This document shows, piece by piece, positions 17,313 to 27,963 of a stretch of DNA of 64,000 bases. The stretch is from assembly GCF_043555935.1 (NCBI RefSeq), contig NZ_JBIGIB010000001.1, forward strand, positions 558,001 to 622,000, written 5' to 3'. This stretch comes from Pelomonas baiyunensis. Lineage in GTDB: Bacteria; Pseudomonadota; Gammaproteobacteria; Burkholderiales; Burkholderiaceae_C. The translations under genes were made by a program, and so were the position numbers. A model generated the notes under the pieces. It worked only from the letters and a program-made list of their open reading frames with translations. It had not been told where the DNA came from and made no database searches. Each line of letters begins with the position of its first letter. Positions within the stretch are counted from its first letter, which is position 1.

Positions 17313-18763
17313 CCACTGCCGCCAACTCCTTGCGCTTGCTCGTTGTGGACGACGAGCCGGACCTGCGCACGCTGTACGAGCTGACCTTGCTGCGCGAGGG
17401 CTATGCCGTGGACAGCGCCGGCACCGTGGAAGAAGCCCTGGCGCAGTTGCAGGCGCACACCTACAGCGCCGTCATCACCGACATGCGTCTGCCGGACGGC
17501 TCAGGGCTGGAGGTGCTGCGCTGGCTGGAGTTGACCGGGCGGACCGAGAAGGCCGTGGTGATCACCGCATTTGGCTCGGCGGAGAACGCAGTGGAGGCGC
17601 TCAAGGCGGGCGCGTTCGATTACCTCACCAAGCCGGTCGACCTGCGGCAGTTCCGGCTCGTCGTCGGTTCGGCGCTGGGGCGTGTGCAGGCGCCACCGGT
17701 GTCGGCCGACGCGGCCGGGCCGGCGCCCGCGCCGTCGGCGTCGTCCTTGCGGCTGGTGGGGGAGTCGACGGCCATCCGCGCGGTGCGCGAGTTGATCGAC
17801 AAGGTGGGCCGCAGCATGGCACCGGTGCTGGTGCAGGGTGAGTCCGGCACCGGCAAAGAGCTGGTGGCGCGTGCCATCCATGACCACGGCGCCCGCGCCG
17901 GGCAGCGATTTGTGGCGGTGAACTGCGGGGCGATTCCCGAGAACCTGCTGGAGGCCGAGTTCTTCGGATATCGCAAGGGCGCGTTCACCGGTGCCAACGA
18001 AGACCGCGAGGGCTTCTTCCAGGCGGCGGACGGCGGCACCTTGTTCCTGGACGAAATCGGGGACTTGCCGCTGGCCATGCAGAGCAAGCTGCTGCGCGTG
18101 ATCCAGGAGCGTTCGGTGCGTCCGGTTGGCGCCACCGGCGAGACCGCCATCAACGTGCGCATCCTGAGCGCCACGCACAAAGACCTGGCCGCCGAAGTGG
18201 CTGCGGGGCGCTTCCGCCAAGACTTGTTTTACCGGCTCAACGTCATCCAGATCCGGGTGCCCCCGCTGCGTGAGCGTCTGGAAGACCTGGGGCTGATCAG
18301 CACGCGGGTGCTGGCCCGCATCGCGCAGGACGCCGGCGTTTCGCCTGCGCCCCGCCTGACGCCAGCGGCGCTGCAGACCTTGGGCCGATACGCCTTCCCC
18401 GGCAACGTACGGGAATTGGAGAACCTGCTGCACCGCGCGCTGGCCTTGGCGGGCGGTGAGTGGATTGACGCCGGCGACCTGGGCTTGCCGGAGGTGGTGC
18501 TGGATGACAACCAGCGGGAACTGGGCTTCGATGCCTTGGCGCCGCACCTCCCCGCGCCTGCGCCGGTGGATGGCCTGTCACTGCCCGAGCAATTGCCGAG
18601 CGATCTGGCGCTGTACCTCGACGAGGTGGAGCGCGCCATCTTGCTGCGGGCGTTGGAGCAGCATCGCTTCAACCGCACGGCGGCGGCAGCCAGTTTGGGC
18701 CTGTCCTTGCGGCAGATCCGCTACCGCATGGCTCGCCTGTCCATCTCCGCAGGCGAGGCCTGA
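17309..18763 (+). CDS. pilR: Sigma-54-dependent response regulator, PilR type
   Basis: NtrC-family activator. The receiver domain (residues 8-125) has phospho-acceptor Asp58 in AVITDMRLPDG and a Lys in YLTKPVD. The AAA+ domain carries Walker A GESGTGKE at 177-184 and the sigma-54 contact loop GAFTGA at 224-229. A Fis-type helix-turn-helix closes the protein (FNRTAAAASLGLSLRQIRYRMARL). With the adjacent PilS-like kinase it most likely activates sigma-54 transcription of pilA, which is not in this window. The pilS-pilR order, overlap and small upstream genes fit the betaproteobacterial locus. Other NtrC-type functions cannot be excluded from sequence alone. Confidence 0.9.
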   Translation: MTTAANSLRLLVVDDEPDLRTLYELTLLREGYAVDSAGTVEEALAQLQAHTYSAVITDMRLPDGSGLEVLRWLELTGRTEKAVVITAFGSAENAVEALKAGAFDYLTKPVDLRQFRLVVGSALGRVQAPPVSADAAGPAPAPSASSLRLVGESTAIRAVRELIDKVGRSMAPVLVQGESGTGKELVARAIHDHGARAGQRFVAVNCGAIPENLLEAEFFGYRKGAFTGANEDREGFFQAADGGTLFLDEIGDLPLAMQSKLLRVIQERSVRPVGATGETAINVRILSATHKDLAAEVAAGRFRQDLFYRLNVIQIRVPPLRERLEDLGLISTRVLARIAQDAGVSPAPRLTPAALQTLGRYAFPGNVRELENLLHRALALAGGEWIDAGDLGLPEVVLDDNQRELGFDALAPHLPAPAPVDGLSLPEQLPSDLALYLDEVERAILLRALEQHRFNRTAAAASLGLSLRQIRYRMARLSISAGEA

Positions 18764-19019
18764 GGGGGCGATTGAACTGCGCTTGAACAGCGCTGAAGCG
18801 GGTGTGCGCCCGCGCCTCCGGATTTGCCCTGCTTGAATTCCCCCGCAGGGCCTTCGCGAGGGTGGGGCGAAACTTCGAAATGCAGCACTGGCGCGGCCTC
18901 GCGGGGCGATTGCGCCCTCCAGCCCAATGCTGATGCGGGTTGGCCGGCGTGGGGCCCGATGGCATGGGGCTGGCGGGCCGGAAGTGGCTGAATTTCCTTG
19001 AAATTGCGGACAGGGTTTG

Positions 19020-19035
19020 ACACTAGCGGTAGTGC
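19020..19035 (+). promoter_or_regulatory. NrdR-box-like palindrome 1 upstream of nrdA
   Basis: ACACTAGCGGTAGTGC has the outer palindromic arms of the NrdR box consensus (ACAC-A...T-GTGT) with a GC-rich centre. It sits directly upstream of the predicted -35 element. Its centre is 31 bp from that of the second box, matching the roughly three-helical-turn spacing known for paired NrdR sites. Confidence 0.65.
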
Positions 19036-19064
19036 TTGAGGTGGCTGGGGGCCATAGATATAGT
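19036..19064 (+). promoter_or_regulatory. Predicted sigma-70 promoter of nrdA
   Basis: TTGAGG (19036-19041) and TATAGT (19059-19064) are separated by exactly 17 bp. A start site near 19071 would give a leader of about 227 nt before the nrdA ATG. The -35 abuts one NrdR-like box and the -10 lies within the other, as expected for repression by occlusion. A second TTGACA at 19017-19022 lacks a matching -10 at normal distance. Confidence 0.6.
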
Positions 19065-19066
19065 GT
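19051..19066 (+). promoter_or_regulatory. NrdR-box-like palindrome 2 overlapping the nrdA -10
   Basis: GCCATAGATATAGTGT matches the published NrdR consensus (ACACWATATATWGTGT) at 12 of 16 positions, with a perfect right half. It covers the predicted -10 element. Together with box 1 it predicts repression of nrdA by the ATP/dATP-sensing regulator NrdR; nrdR itself is not in the window. Confidence 0.65.
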
Positions 19067-19297
19067 TCGTTCGTGATATCCTGCTAACCCAGTCGATCCC
19101 ATGACCCTCTCCTCGGATTCGCTGTTTGCCGTGGCTTCGCCGCAGTGGCACTGCACCCGAGGACCCAGCCGAATCGTCGGCCTGGCAATGGAGCGGCCGG
19201 GACGAAACACCCCCCAATCAGCACTGCTCGACGCACCGACTCCACACCGGGTCGACGCCGCGCATTTGCCCGTCATTTCTCGATAAAGGATTCCCTC

Positions 19298-22216
<2,919 letters not shown>

Positions 22217-22228
22217 AGGCTCGCACGA

Positions 22229-22256
22229 GCGCCAACTTGTATAGACAAGTTGGCGC
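22229..22256 (+). terminator. 12-bp hairpin between nrdA and nrdB
   Basis: GCGCCAACTTGT and ACAAGTTGGCGC pair perfectly around an ATAG loop, starting 12 bases after the nrdA stop. Downstream sequence is GTTCACTTTTCG, so the T tract is weak and delayed. It could be a partial terminator or an RNA stabiliser that adjusts the NrdA:NrdB ratio. Confidence 0.55.
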
Positions 22257-22322
22257 GTTCACTTTTCGATGCCCTCGCGCAACAAACCTTGCGCGATTGA
22301 TGCAAATTGCCTTCAGCGGTTC

Positions 22323-22352
22323 TTGTTGATTCACGCAAGCACTGCCGATAAT
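22323..22352 (+). promoter_or_regulatory. Candidate internal promoter for nrdB
   Basis: TTGTTG (22323-22328) and GATAAT (22347-22352) are 18 bp apart and end 22 bp before the nrdB ATG, in a locally AT-richer stretch. It would allow nrdB expression independent of the upstream hairpin. No NrdR-like palindrome is visible here. Confidence 0.4.
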
Positions 22353-22374
22353 TCGTTGTGATAGGAAGCTCACC

Positions 22375-23544
22375 ATGCTGGATTGGGACGAAGACCTGAA
22401 GTCCTCTGACACCGCCGCTGCGAAACCCCTCGCAGCCATGCCTTCGGCGACTGCGACTGCAGCGTCGCACGCAGCCGCCAGCGTTTCGATGCCTGCGCCG
22501 CAGGTCACCGGTGAGTCCACCACCGCGCGCCGCGTGAAGGCGGCTGACAAGCGCATCATCAACGGCCAGACTGATGTGAATCAGCTGGTGCCGTTCAAGT
22601 ACAAGTGGGCCTGGGAGAAGTACCTCGCCACCTGCGCCAATCACTGGATGCCGCAGGAAGTGAACATGAGCCGCGACATCGCGCTCTGGAAAGATCCCAA
22701 CGGCCTGACCGAAGACGAGCGCCGCATCATCAAGCGCAACCTCGGCTTCTTCGTCACGGCCGACTCGCTGGCGGCCAACAACATCGTGCTGGGCACGTAC
22801 CGCCACATCACGGCGCCGGAAGCCCGCCAGTTCTTGCTGCGCCAGGCGTTTGAAGAAGCGATCCACACGCACGCGTACCAGTACATCGTCGAGAGCTTGG
22901 GCCTGGACGAGAGCGAGATCTTCAACGCCTACAACGAAGTCCAGTCCATCCGCGACAAGGATGAGTTCCTGATCCCGTTCATCGACGCGATCATGAACCC
23001 CGACTTCAAGACCGGCACGCTGGCCACTGACCAAACGCTGCTCAAGTCGCTGATCGTGTTTGCGTGCTTGATGGAAGGCCTGTTCTTCTACGTCGGCTTC
23101 ACGCAGATCCTGGCCATGGGCCGTCAGAACAAGATGACCGGTGCCGCTGAGCAGTACCAGTACATCCTCCGCGACGAGTCCATGCACTGCAACTTCGGCA
23201 TCGACCTGATCAACCAGATCAAGCTCGAGAACCCGCAGCTCTGGACGGCCGAGTTCAAGGCCGAAATCAAGGCGCTGTTCCTGAAGGCTGTGGAACTGGA
23301 GTACCGCTACGCCGAGGACACCATGCCGCGCGGCGTGCTGGGCCTCAACGCATCGATGTTCAAGGGCTACCTGCGCTTCATCGCCAACCGGCGCGCGGTG
23401 CAGATCGGCCTGGAGCCGTTGTTCCCGAACGAAGAGAACCCGTTCCCGTGGATGAGCGAGATGATCGATTTGAAGAAGGAACGCAACTTCTTCGAAACCC
23501 GTGTCATCGAGTACCAGTCCGGCGGGGCTTTGAGCTGGGATTGA
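22375..23544 (+). CDS. nrdB: Class I ribonucleoside-diphosphate reductase, beta subunit
   Basis: Small subunit housing the metal/radical cofactor. The 389-residue protein starts with an Ala/Ser/Thr-rich tail of about 50 residues, then the ferritin-like core. Ligand pattern: Asp in [21 protein letters not shown] with Glu, His and the candidate radical Tyr, [10 protein letters not shown] with Glu, and [11 protein letters not shown] with Glu and His. The C-terminus ends [14 protein letters not shown], the NrdA-docking region. Overall wording resembles the chlamydial R2, but that protein has Glu and Phe where this one has Asp and Tyr, so a tyrosyl radical is predicted. AGGAAG precedes the ATG. 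Confidence 0.97.
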   Translation: MLDWDEDLKSSDTAAAKPLAAMPSATATAASHAAASVSMPAPQVTGESTTARRVKAADKRIINGQTDVNQLVPFKYKWAWEKYLATCANHWMPQEVNMSRDIALWKDPNGLTEDERRIIKRNLGFFVTADSLAANNIVLGTYRHITAPEARQFLLRQAFEEAIHTHAYQYIVESLGLDESEIFNAYNEVQSIRDKDEFLIPFIDAIMNPDFKTGTLATDQTLLKSLIVFACLMEGLFFYVGFTQILAMGRQNKMTGAAEQYQYILRDESMHCNFGIDLINQIKLENPQLWTAEFKAEIKALFLKAVELEYRYAEDTMPRGVLGLNASMFKGYLRFIANRRAVQIGLEPLFPNEENPFPWMSEMIDLKKERNFFETRVIEYQSGGALSWD

Positions 23545-23638
23545 TTCCAGCCTGACACCGATCAAGACCTGGCCAATGCAGTCACCGAGCGAAACCCGCA
23601 TTCACACCCTTGAGGTGGCGGGGCTGCATGGCGATCCG

Positions 23639-23686
23639 ATTCACCGTACCGAGGCGTTCCTCCTGAGCGACTCTCGGACGGTGAAT
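23639..23686. repeat. Large inverted repeat upstream of the H1-like gene
   Basis: ATTCACCGTACCGAG (23639-23653) pairs with CTCGGACGGTGAAT (23673-23686) with a single bulged base, around a 19-nt loop. It lies 95 bp after the nrdB stop and about 65 bp before the histone-like ATG. It may be the nrdB terminator (there is no T tract) or part of the H1-like gene's leader or operator. The pairing is observed; function is open. Confidence 0.5.
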
Positions 23687-23694
23687 AGCCGTAT

Positions 23695-23716
23695 CTGCAC
23701 GGACCGGTCCGTGCAG
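23695..23716. repeat. Perfect 22-bp palindrome upstream of the H1-like gene
   Basis: CTGCACGGACC is followed immediately by its exact reverse complement GGTCCGTGCAG, 35 bp before the ATG of the histone-like gene. As DNA it looks like a dimeric operator; as RNA it would fold into a 9-bp stem with a CCGG loop, followed ten bases later by TTTT. A terminator for nrdB or a regulator site are both possible. Confidence 0.55.
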
Positions 23717-23751
23717 GGCGGTGACTTTTCCACTTGATCAAGGAGAAAACC

Positions 23752-24426
23752 ATGGCAACTGCAAAGAAGGCCGCTCCGGCCAAGAAGGCCGCTCCGGCGA
23801 AGAAGGCCGCCGCCACCCCGGCGAAGAAGGCTGCTGCAACGCCGGCCAAGAAGGCCGCCGCTCCGGCGAAGAAGGCTGCGGCTCCGGCCAAGAAGGCCGC
23901 CGCTCCGGCGAAGAAGGCTGCGGCTCCGGCCAAGAAGGCCGCCGCTCCGGCGAAGAAGGCTGCCGCTCCGGCGAAGAAGGCCGCTCCGGCCAAGAAGGCT
24001 GCGGCTCCGGCGAAGAAGGCCGCTCCGGCCAAGAAGGCTGCTGCTCCGGCGAAGAAGGCCGCTCCGGCCAAGAAGGCCGCGGCTCCGGCGAAGAAGGCCG
24101 CTCCGGCCAAGAAGGCGGCTGCAACGCCGGCCAAGAAGGCCGCCGCTCCGGCGAAGAAGGCGGCTCCGGCCAAGAAGGCCGCTGCCACGCCCGCCAAGAA
24201 GGCTGCTGCGAAGCCGGCTGCTGCCCCTAAGAAGGCCGCTGCAACGCCTGCCAAGAAGGCTGCTGCCAAGCCTGCCGCTGCGCCCAAGAAGGCCGCTGCC
24301 AAGAAGGCGCCCGCTGCCAAGCCTGCCCCTGCGGCCAAGCCCGCCGCGGCTGCTCCCGCACCTGCAGCCAAGACGGCCCTGAGCCCGCAGGCTGCATGGC
24401 CGTTCCCGACGGGCGCCAAGCCCTGA
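23752..24426 (+). CDS. Histone H1-like nucleoid protein with AAPAKK repeats (224 aa)
   Basis: Highly basic, intrinsically disordered protein made almost only of Ala, Lys and Pro in tandem PAKKAA/PAKKAAA units (about residues 5-150), then looser KPAAAPKKAAA units. It ends with a distinct conserved tail (ALSPQAAWPFPTGAKP) typical of the Burkholderiales H1 homologues. It resembles eukaryotic H1 tails and Bordetella BpH1 and presumably binds and compacts DNA without sequence specificity. The start ATGGCAACT follows a strong AAGGAG. The repeats are also DNA repeats, so length variation is likely. A strong terminator follows. Confidence 0.92.
   Translation: MATAKKAAPAKKAAPAKKAAATPAKKAAATPAKKAAAPAKKAAAPAKKAAAPAKKAAAPAKKAAAPAKKAAAPAKKAAPAKKAAAPAKKAAPAKKAAAPAKKAAPAKKAAAPAKKAAPAKKAAATPAKKAAAPAKKAAPAKKAAATPAKKAAAKPAAAPKKAAATPAKKAAAKPAAAPKKAAAKKAPAAKPAPAAKPAAAAPAPAAKTALSPQAAWPFPTGAKP
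23764..24200 (+). repeat. Tandem coding repeats (15-21 bp units) in the H1-like gene
   Basis: Units such as AAGAAGGCCGCTCCGGCC and AAGAAGGCTGCGGCTCCG recur more than twenty times with small synonymous changes (GCC/GCT, GCG/GCC) and occasional ACG insertions giving PAKKAAATPAKK. The period is 15, 18 or 21 bp, always in multiples of three, so slippage would change repeat number without frameshift. Confidence 0.9.
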
Positions 24427-24487
24427 GGTTCGTCCTCGCTTGATGCGAACCGGGCGGCTCAGCGGCCCGGTTGGTTACCCAAGCATC

Positions 24488-24521
24488 GGCCCGATGACAC
24501 CAGGTGTCCTCGGGCCTTTTT
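24488..24521 (+). terminator. Intrinsic terminator of the H1-like gene
   Basis: GGCCCGA...TCGGGCC forms the base of a two-part stem with an inner GACAC/GTGTC stem, followed directly by TTTTTA. This is one of the two clearest Rho-independent terminators in the window, 61 bp after the stop codon. Confidence 0.88.
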
Positions 24522-24547
24522 ATTGCTGTCGATCTGGGGTGCTGGTC

Positions 24548-24567
24548 GCACCGATCGGGATCGGTGC
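24548..24567. repeat. 8-bp hairpin between the H1-like and DUF3426 genes
   Basis: GCACCGAT and ATCGGTGC pair around CGGG. It lies downstream of the convergent DUF3426 gene (stop at 24655) and could mark the end of that transcript, but there is no T tract on the minus strand. Confidence 0.35.
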
Positions 24568-24654
24568 TCGTCGACCGCCGCGACCGTACTTTGCCCTCCG
24601 AGGCGCTTCGGTGCGCAGAGTGGAGGCGCTACCGGGCCTCTGCCCTCGATTCGA

Positions 24655-25668
24655 TCAGGGGTAGAACAGGTTGACGCTGTAGCCGTTCACCCGCTGGCCT
24701 CCGGTGCTGAACACGAAGCTCAGCGGCTGCTCGGCATCCCCAGGCACTTGCTTCAGAGAAGGGGTGAACAGCTCCGGGCCCAAGACCTTGCGGGCCATGG
24801 CGGCGCCGCTGGCATCGGTCAGGCTCAGCTCGATGGACGGCATGGCCACCGGCACGGCAGTTTTGTTGCGCAACGTCAGGCTGAGCTTGTAGGCCCCGCC
24901 GCCTGCGGGATTGAGTGCCGTGGTGTCGAGGGTCAGGGCGTCAATGCGGCGCCAGGGGCCTACTTCACATCCGCTGACCTCGCACAAGCCCTCCAGCACC
25001 GGGCGCAATGCAGGGTGCTGCGCCACCAGTGCGTTGCGGAAGTGCACCGTCACCTGCAAAGCCAGCAGCGCGAGCAGCAGGCCGCTCACCAACCCCAGCA
25101 GCCACTTCATGCCCGGCCGGTTCCAGCGGGCCTCGCGCTCGGCATGGCGCATGAAGTCCGGCACCACCGCGGGCGTTTCGTCCGGTTGTGCGGCTGGCGC
25201 AGGGGCCGGTGCCTCCGCGGCCGGGGCTTCGGCGGCGAACGTGGGCTCGCGGTCGAGTGCCGACCCCGGCGGCAGAGAAGTAGGGCCAGACTCGACCGTG
25301 TCCATCCAGCGCGGCTCTTGCCGTCCAGGCTCGGCTGGCCAGCCGGTGGGCAGCGGCTCCGGATGTGCTTCGGGTTCGGGCGGCGGCATCCAGGGCTCGA
25401 CCGGGTCGTCCACAGGGGAGGTCGCCCGTTGGTCCGCCATCGCAGCGGCCGGTGCCGGAGGCTGTTGTGGCAGCGGAGGCGGTGACGGCGGCGTGAAGGC
25501 GGCCGGCCAGGGCGGTGGTGCGTCGCGCTCGATATCGAACAGCAGTTCGCGCGCGTCGAAGATTTCGGCGCAGCGGCCGCAGCGCACCCAGCCGTCCGAC
25601 ACGCGGAGCTGGTCTTCGACGATGCGGAAGATGGTTCCGCAGGCGGTGCAGCGGGTGGCGAGGCTCAT
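24655..25668 (-). CDS. Zinc-ribbon and DUF3426 membrane protein (337 aa)
   Basis: The N-terminus is an MJ0042-type zinc ribbon (TRCTACGTIFRI...VRCGRCAEIFDA, two CxxC pairs). A long Pro/Ala/Glu-rich linker (about residues 55-165), one transmembrane segment (about 172-192, WLLGLVSGLLLALLALQVTV) and a C-terminal DUF3426 domain follow, the last with a CEVSGCEV motif and a beta-rich fold. The orientation would place the zinc ribbon in the cytoplasm and DUF3426 in the periplasm. The ATG overlaps the prmA stop (ATGA), a conserved pairing in betaproteobacteria. Function unknown. Confidence 0.85.
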   Translation of the reverse strand: MSLATRCTACGTIFRIVEDQLRVSDGWVRCGRCAEIFDARELLFDIERDAPPPWPAAFTPPSPPPLPQQPPAPAAAMADQRATSPVDDPVEPWMPPPEPEAHPEPLPTGWPAEPGRQEPRWMDTVESGPTSLPPGSALDREPTFAAEAPAAEAPAPAPAAQPDETPAVVPDFMRHAEREARWNRPGMKWLLGLVSGLLLALLALQVTVHFRNALVAQHPALRPVLEGLCEVSGCEVGPWRRIDALTLDTTALNPAGGGAYKLSLTLRNKTAVPVAMPSIELSLTDASGAAMARKVLGPELFTPSLKQVPGDAEQPLSFVFSTGGQRVNGYSVNLFYP

Positions 25669-26561
25669 GCGTTGCGGTGGGCCGTCATCAGGATCCAGCC
25701 GTCTTCTTCATCGCTGACGCTCAAGGTCAGCCACGGCGCGTAGGCGGCCTTGAGCTCTTCGGCCTGGCGGCTGAGGATGCCCGCCAGGATGAGGTCACCG
25801 CCGGCGGCCACGTGCGCACACAACAGCGGTGCGAGCAGCTTCAGCGGGGTGGCCAGGATGTTGGCAATCACGAGCGGGTATTCGCCCGAGGCCAGCTCGG
25901 GCAGGCCCACGCGCAGGGTGACGCCGTTGGCGGTGGCGTTGTCGGTGGACGAGGTGACGGCGGCGGGGTCAATGTCCACCGCGTCGATGTTCTGCGCGCC
26001 GTGCAGCGCAGCGCCGATGGCCAGGATGCCCGAGCCGCAGCCGTAGTCCAGCACACGCGGCCAGGGCTGGGCGTGCGTGGCGATCCAGCGCAGGCACATG
26101 CGGGTGGTGGGGTGTGTGCCCGTGCCAAAGGCCAGGCCCGGGTCCAGGCGCATCACGCGCTGGGCTTGCGGCGGCGCCTCGTGCCAGCTCGGCACGATCC
26201 AGAACTCAGGCGTGATCTCGACCGGCGCGAACTGGCTTTGCGTCAGTCGCACCCAGTCTTGCTCAGGCACGGCCTGGATGGCCTGGACGTGGACGTCGGC
26301 CGCCCAGTCTTGCGCCAGGATCAGCGTGGCCGCTTCGGTGGCTTCCGGTTCGCTGGCAAACAGCGCCTTGACCACCGAGCGTTCCCAGCCCGGCTTGGGT
26401 GCGGGCATGCCGGGTTCGCCGAACAGGGCGCGTTCGGCGTCGGTGTCGGCATCGGCGTCCTCGACGGACACCGCCAGGGCTTCGATCTCCATCAGCGCGT
26501 CGCTGACGATTTCGACATCCGCCTCGCGGCAGACCAGGGCAAGTTCAAACAGATGACTCAT
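25665..26561 (-). CDS. prmA: Ribosomal protein L11 methyltransferase
   Basis: SAM-dependent enzyme that trimethylates lysines and the N-terminus of ribosomal protein L11. The 298-residue protein has the N-terminal substrate-recognition domain (SHLFELALVCREADVEIVSDAL) and a methyltransferase domain with LDPGLAFGTGTHPTTRMCL, VLDYGCGSGILAIGAAL and the catalytic-loop NILATPLKLLAPLL. It follows accC by 43 bp on the same strand and is coupled to the DUF3426 gene downstream. Confidence 0.96.
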   Translation of the reverse strand: MSHLFELALVCREADVEIVSDALMEIEALAVSVEDADADTDAERALFGEPGMPAPKPGWERSVVKALFASEPEATEAATLILAQDWAADVHVQAIQAVPEQDWVRLTQSQFAPVEITPEFWIVPSWHEAPPQAQRVMRLDPGLAFGTGTHPTTRMCLRWIATHAQPWPRVLDYGCGSGILAIGAALHGAQNIDAVDIDPAAVTSSTDNATANGVTLRVGLPELASGEYPLVIANILATPLKLLAPLLCAHVAAGGDLILAGILSRQAEELKAAYAPWLTLSVSDEEDGWILMTAHRNA

Positions 26562-26604
26562 GCCGCGTATTGTCCCGCGACTGCCGAGGTCTGCCGCGCG
26601 GGCT

Positions 26605-27954
26605 TCATCGCTTGTGCGCAGCCATCCAAGCTTCGAGGTAGTGGATGGAGGTGCCGCCTTCGATGAACTTGGCGTCCGCCATCAGCTCGCGGTGCAGCGG
26701 GATGTTGGTCTGGATGCCTTCGACCACGGTCTCGCTCAGGGCGATGCGCATGCGGGCCAGGGCCTGCTCGCGGGTGTCGCCGTGGACGATGATCTTGCCG
26801 ATCATGGAGTCGTAGTTGGGCGGCACGAAGTAGTTCGTGTACGCATGCGAATCCACCCGCACGCCGGGGCCGCCGGGTGCGTGCCACATGGTGATGCGGC
26901 CAGGCGACGGCACGAACTTGACCGGGTCTTCCGCGTTGATGCGGCACTCGATGGCGTGGCCGCGCAGCTCGATCTGGCGCTGCGTGAACGGCAGCTTCTC
27001 GCCGGCGGCGATCTTGATCTGCTGCTGCACGATGTCGATGCCGGTCACGAGTTCCGTCACCGGATGCTCCACCTGCACGCGGGTGTTCATCTCGATGAAG
27101 TAGAACTCGCCGTTCTCGTACAGGAACTCGAACGTGCCGGCGCCGCGGTAGCCGATCTTCTTGCAGGCAGCAGCACAGCGGTCGCCCACCTTCTCGATGA
27201 TGCGGCGCGGGATGCCCGGTGCGGGCGCTTCCTCAATGATCTTCTGGTGGCGGCGCTGCATCGAGCAGTCGCGCTCGCCCAGCCACACCGCGTTGCGGTG
27301 CGTGTCAGCCAGCACCTGGATTTCCACATGGCGTGGGTTCTCCAGGAACTTCTCCATGTAGACCTGCGGGTTGCCGAACGCGGCACCTGCTTCAGCCCGC
27401 GTGGTCTGCACGGCGTGAACGAGCGCGGCTTCGGTGTGCACCACCCGCATGCCGCGGCCACCGCCGCCGCCAGCGGCCTTGATGATGACCGGGTAGCCCA
27501 CCGAGCGGGCGATCTTGATGATTTCCTTCGGGTCTTCGGGCAGGGCGCCTTCCGAGCCCGGCACGCAGGGCACGCCGGCACGGATCATGGCCTGCTTGGC
27601 CGAGACCTTGTCGCCCATGATGCGGATGGCTTCGGGCGTGGGGCCGATGAAGGTGAAGCCGCTGCGCTCCACGCGCTCGGCAAAGTCGGCGTTTTCGCTC
27701 AGGAAGCCGTAGCCGGGGTGGATGGCCTCGGCGTCCGTCACCTCGGCGGTGGCGATGATGGCCGGCATGCTGAGGTAGCTCTGCGCCGACGGGGCCGGGC
27801 CGATGCACACGGCCTCGTCGGCCAGGCGCACGTACTTCGCGTCGCGGTCGGCTTCCGAGTAGACGACGACCGACTTGATGCCGAGCTCTCGACACGCGCG
27901 CTGAATGCGCAGCGCGATTTCGCCTCGATTGGCGATCAGGACCTTCTTGAACAT
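26605..27954 (-). CDS. accC: Acetyl-CoA carboxylase, biotin carboxylase subunit
   Basis: ATP-dependent carboxylation of the biotin on AccB, first half-reaction of malonyl-CoA synthesis. The 449-residue protein has the ATP-grasp fold: N-terminal [22 protein letters not shown], glycine-rich loop ([14 protein letters not shown]), the [18 protein letters not shown] catalytic stretch and [20 protein letters not shown]. It sits 9 bp after accB, so the pair is one transcript. Length and motifs are all standard. Confidence 0.98.
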   Translation of the reverse strand: MFKKVLIANRGEIALRIQRACRELGIKSVVVYSEADRDAKYVRLADEAVCIGPAPSAQSYLSMPAIIATAEVTDAEAIHPGYGFLSENADFAERVERSGFTFIGPTPEAIRIMGDKVSAKQAMIRAGVPCVPGSEGALPEDPKEIIKIARSVGYPVIIKAAGGGGGRGMRVVHTEAALVHAVQTTRAEAGAAFGNPQVYMEKFLENPRHVEIQVLADTHRNAVWLGERDCSMQRRHQKIIEEAPAPGIPRRIIEKVGDRCAAACKKIGYRGAGTFEFLYENGEFYFIEMNTRVQVEHPVTELVTGIDIVQQQIKIAAGEKLPFTQRQIELRGHAIECRINAEDPVKFVPSPGRITMWHAPGGPGVRVDSHAYTNYFVPPNYDSMIGKIIVHGDTREQALARMRIALSETVVEGIQTNIPLHRELMADAKFIEGGTSIHYLEAWMAAHKR

Positions 27955-27963
27955 CCGAAGTCC

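Larger units (their letters stand above)
18764..19297 (+). other. 534-bp non-coding region between pilR and nrdA
   Basis: The longest gene-free stretch in the window. The left part (18764-19010) holds only a weak possible hairpin, GCCCTGC/GCAGGGC at 18826-18851 with a 12-nt loop and no T tract, and no convincing gene. The middle (19017-19066) holds the predicted nrdA promoter and two NrdR-like boxes. The right part (about 19071-19297) would be a 5' leader of some 227 nt. It contains small palindromes (GCAGTG/CACTGC; CCAGCCGA/TCGGCCTGG with one bulge) and an open frame of 61 codons (19101-19286) with no clear Shine-Dalgarno sequence. I found no B12-box riboswitch signature. Confidence 0.6.

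Noticed and set aside
19071..19297. Cobalamin riboswitch before nrdA
   Set aside because: No B12-box pattern or matching multi-stem layout could be found by eye, and NrdR-like boxes already explain regulation. A covariance-model search would be decisive.
23764..24200. Possible CRISPR-like array
   Set aside because: The units are contiguous coding repeats of 15-21 bp without spacers, all in one reading frame.
23562..24419. Minus-strand frame with hydrophobic AAFLAGAAFFAG repeats opposite the H1-like gene
   Set aside because: It is the mirror of the Lys/Ala/Pro repeats. It has no ribosome site and would be an implausible endless membrane helix; the plus-strand gene has a strong ribosome site, a conserved tail and a terminator.
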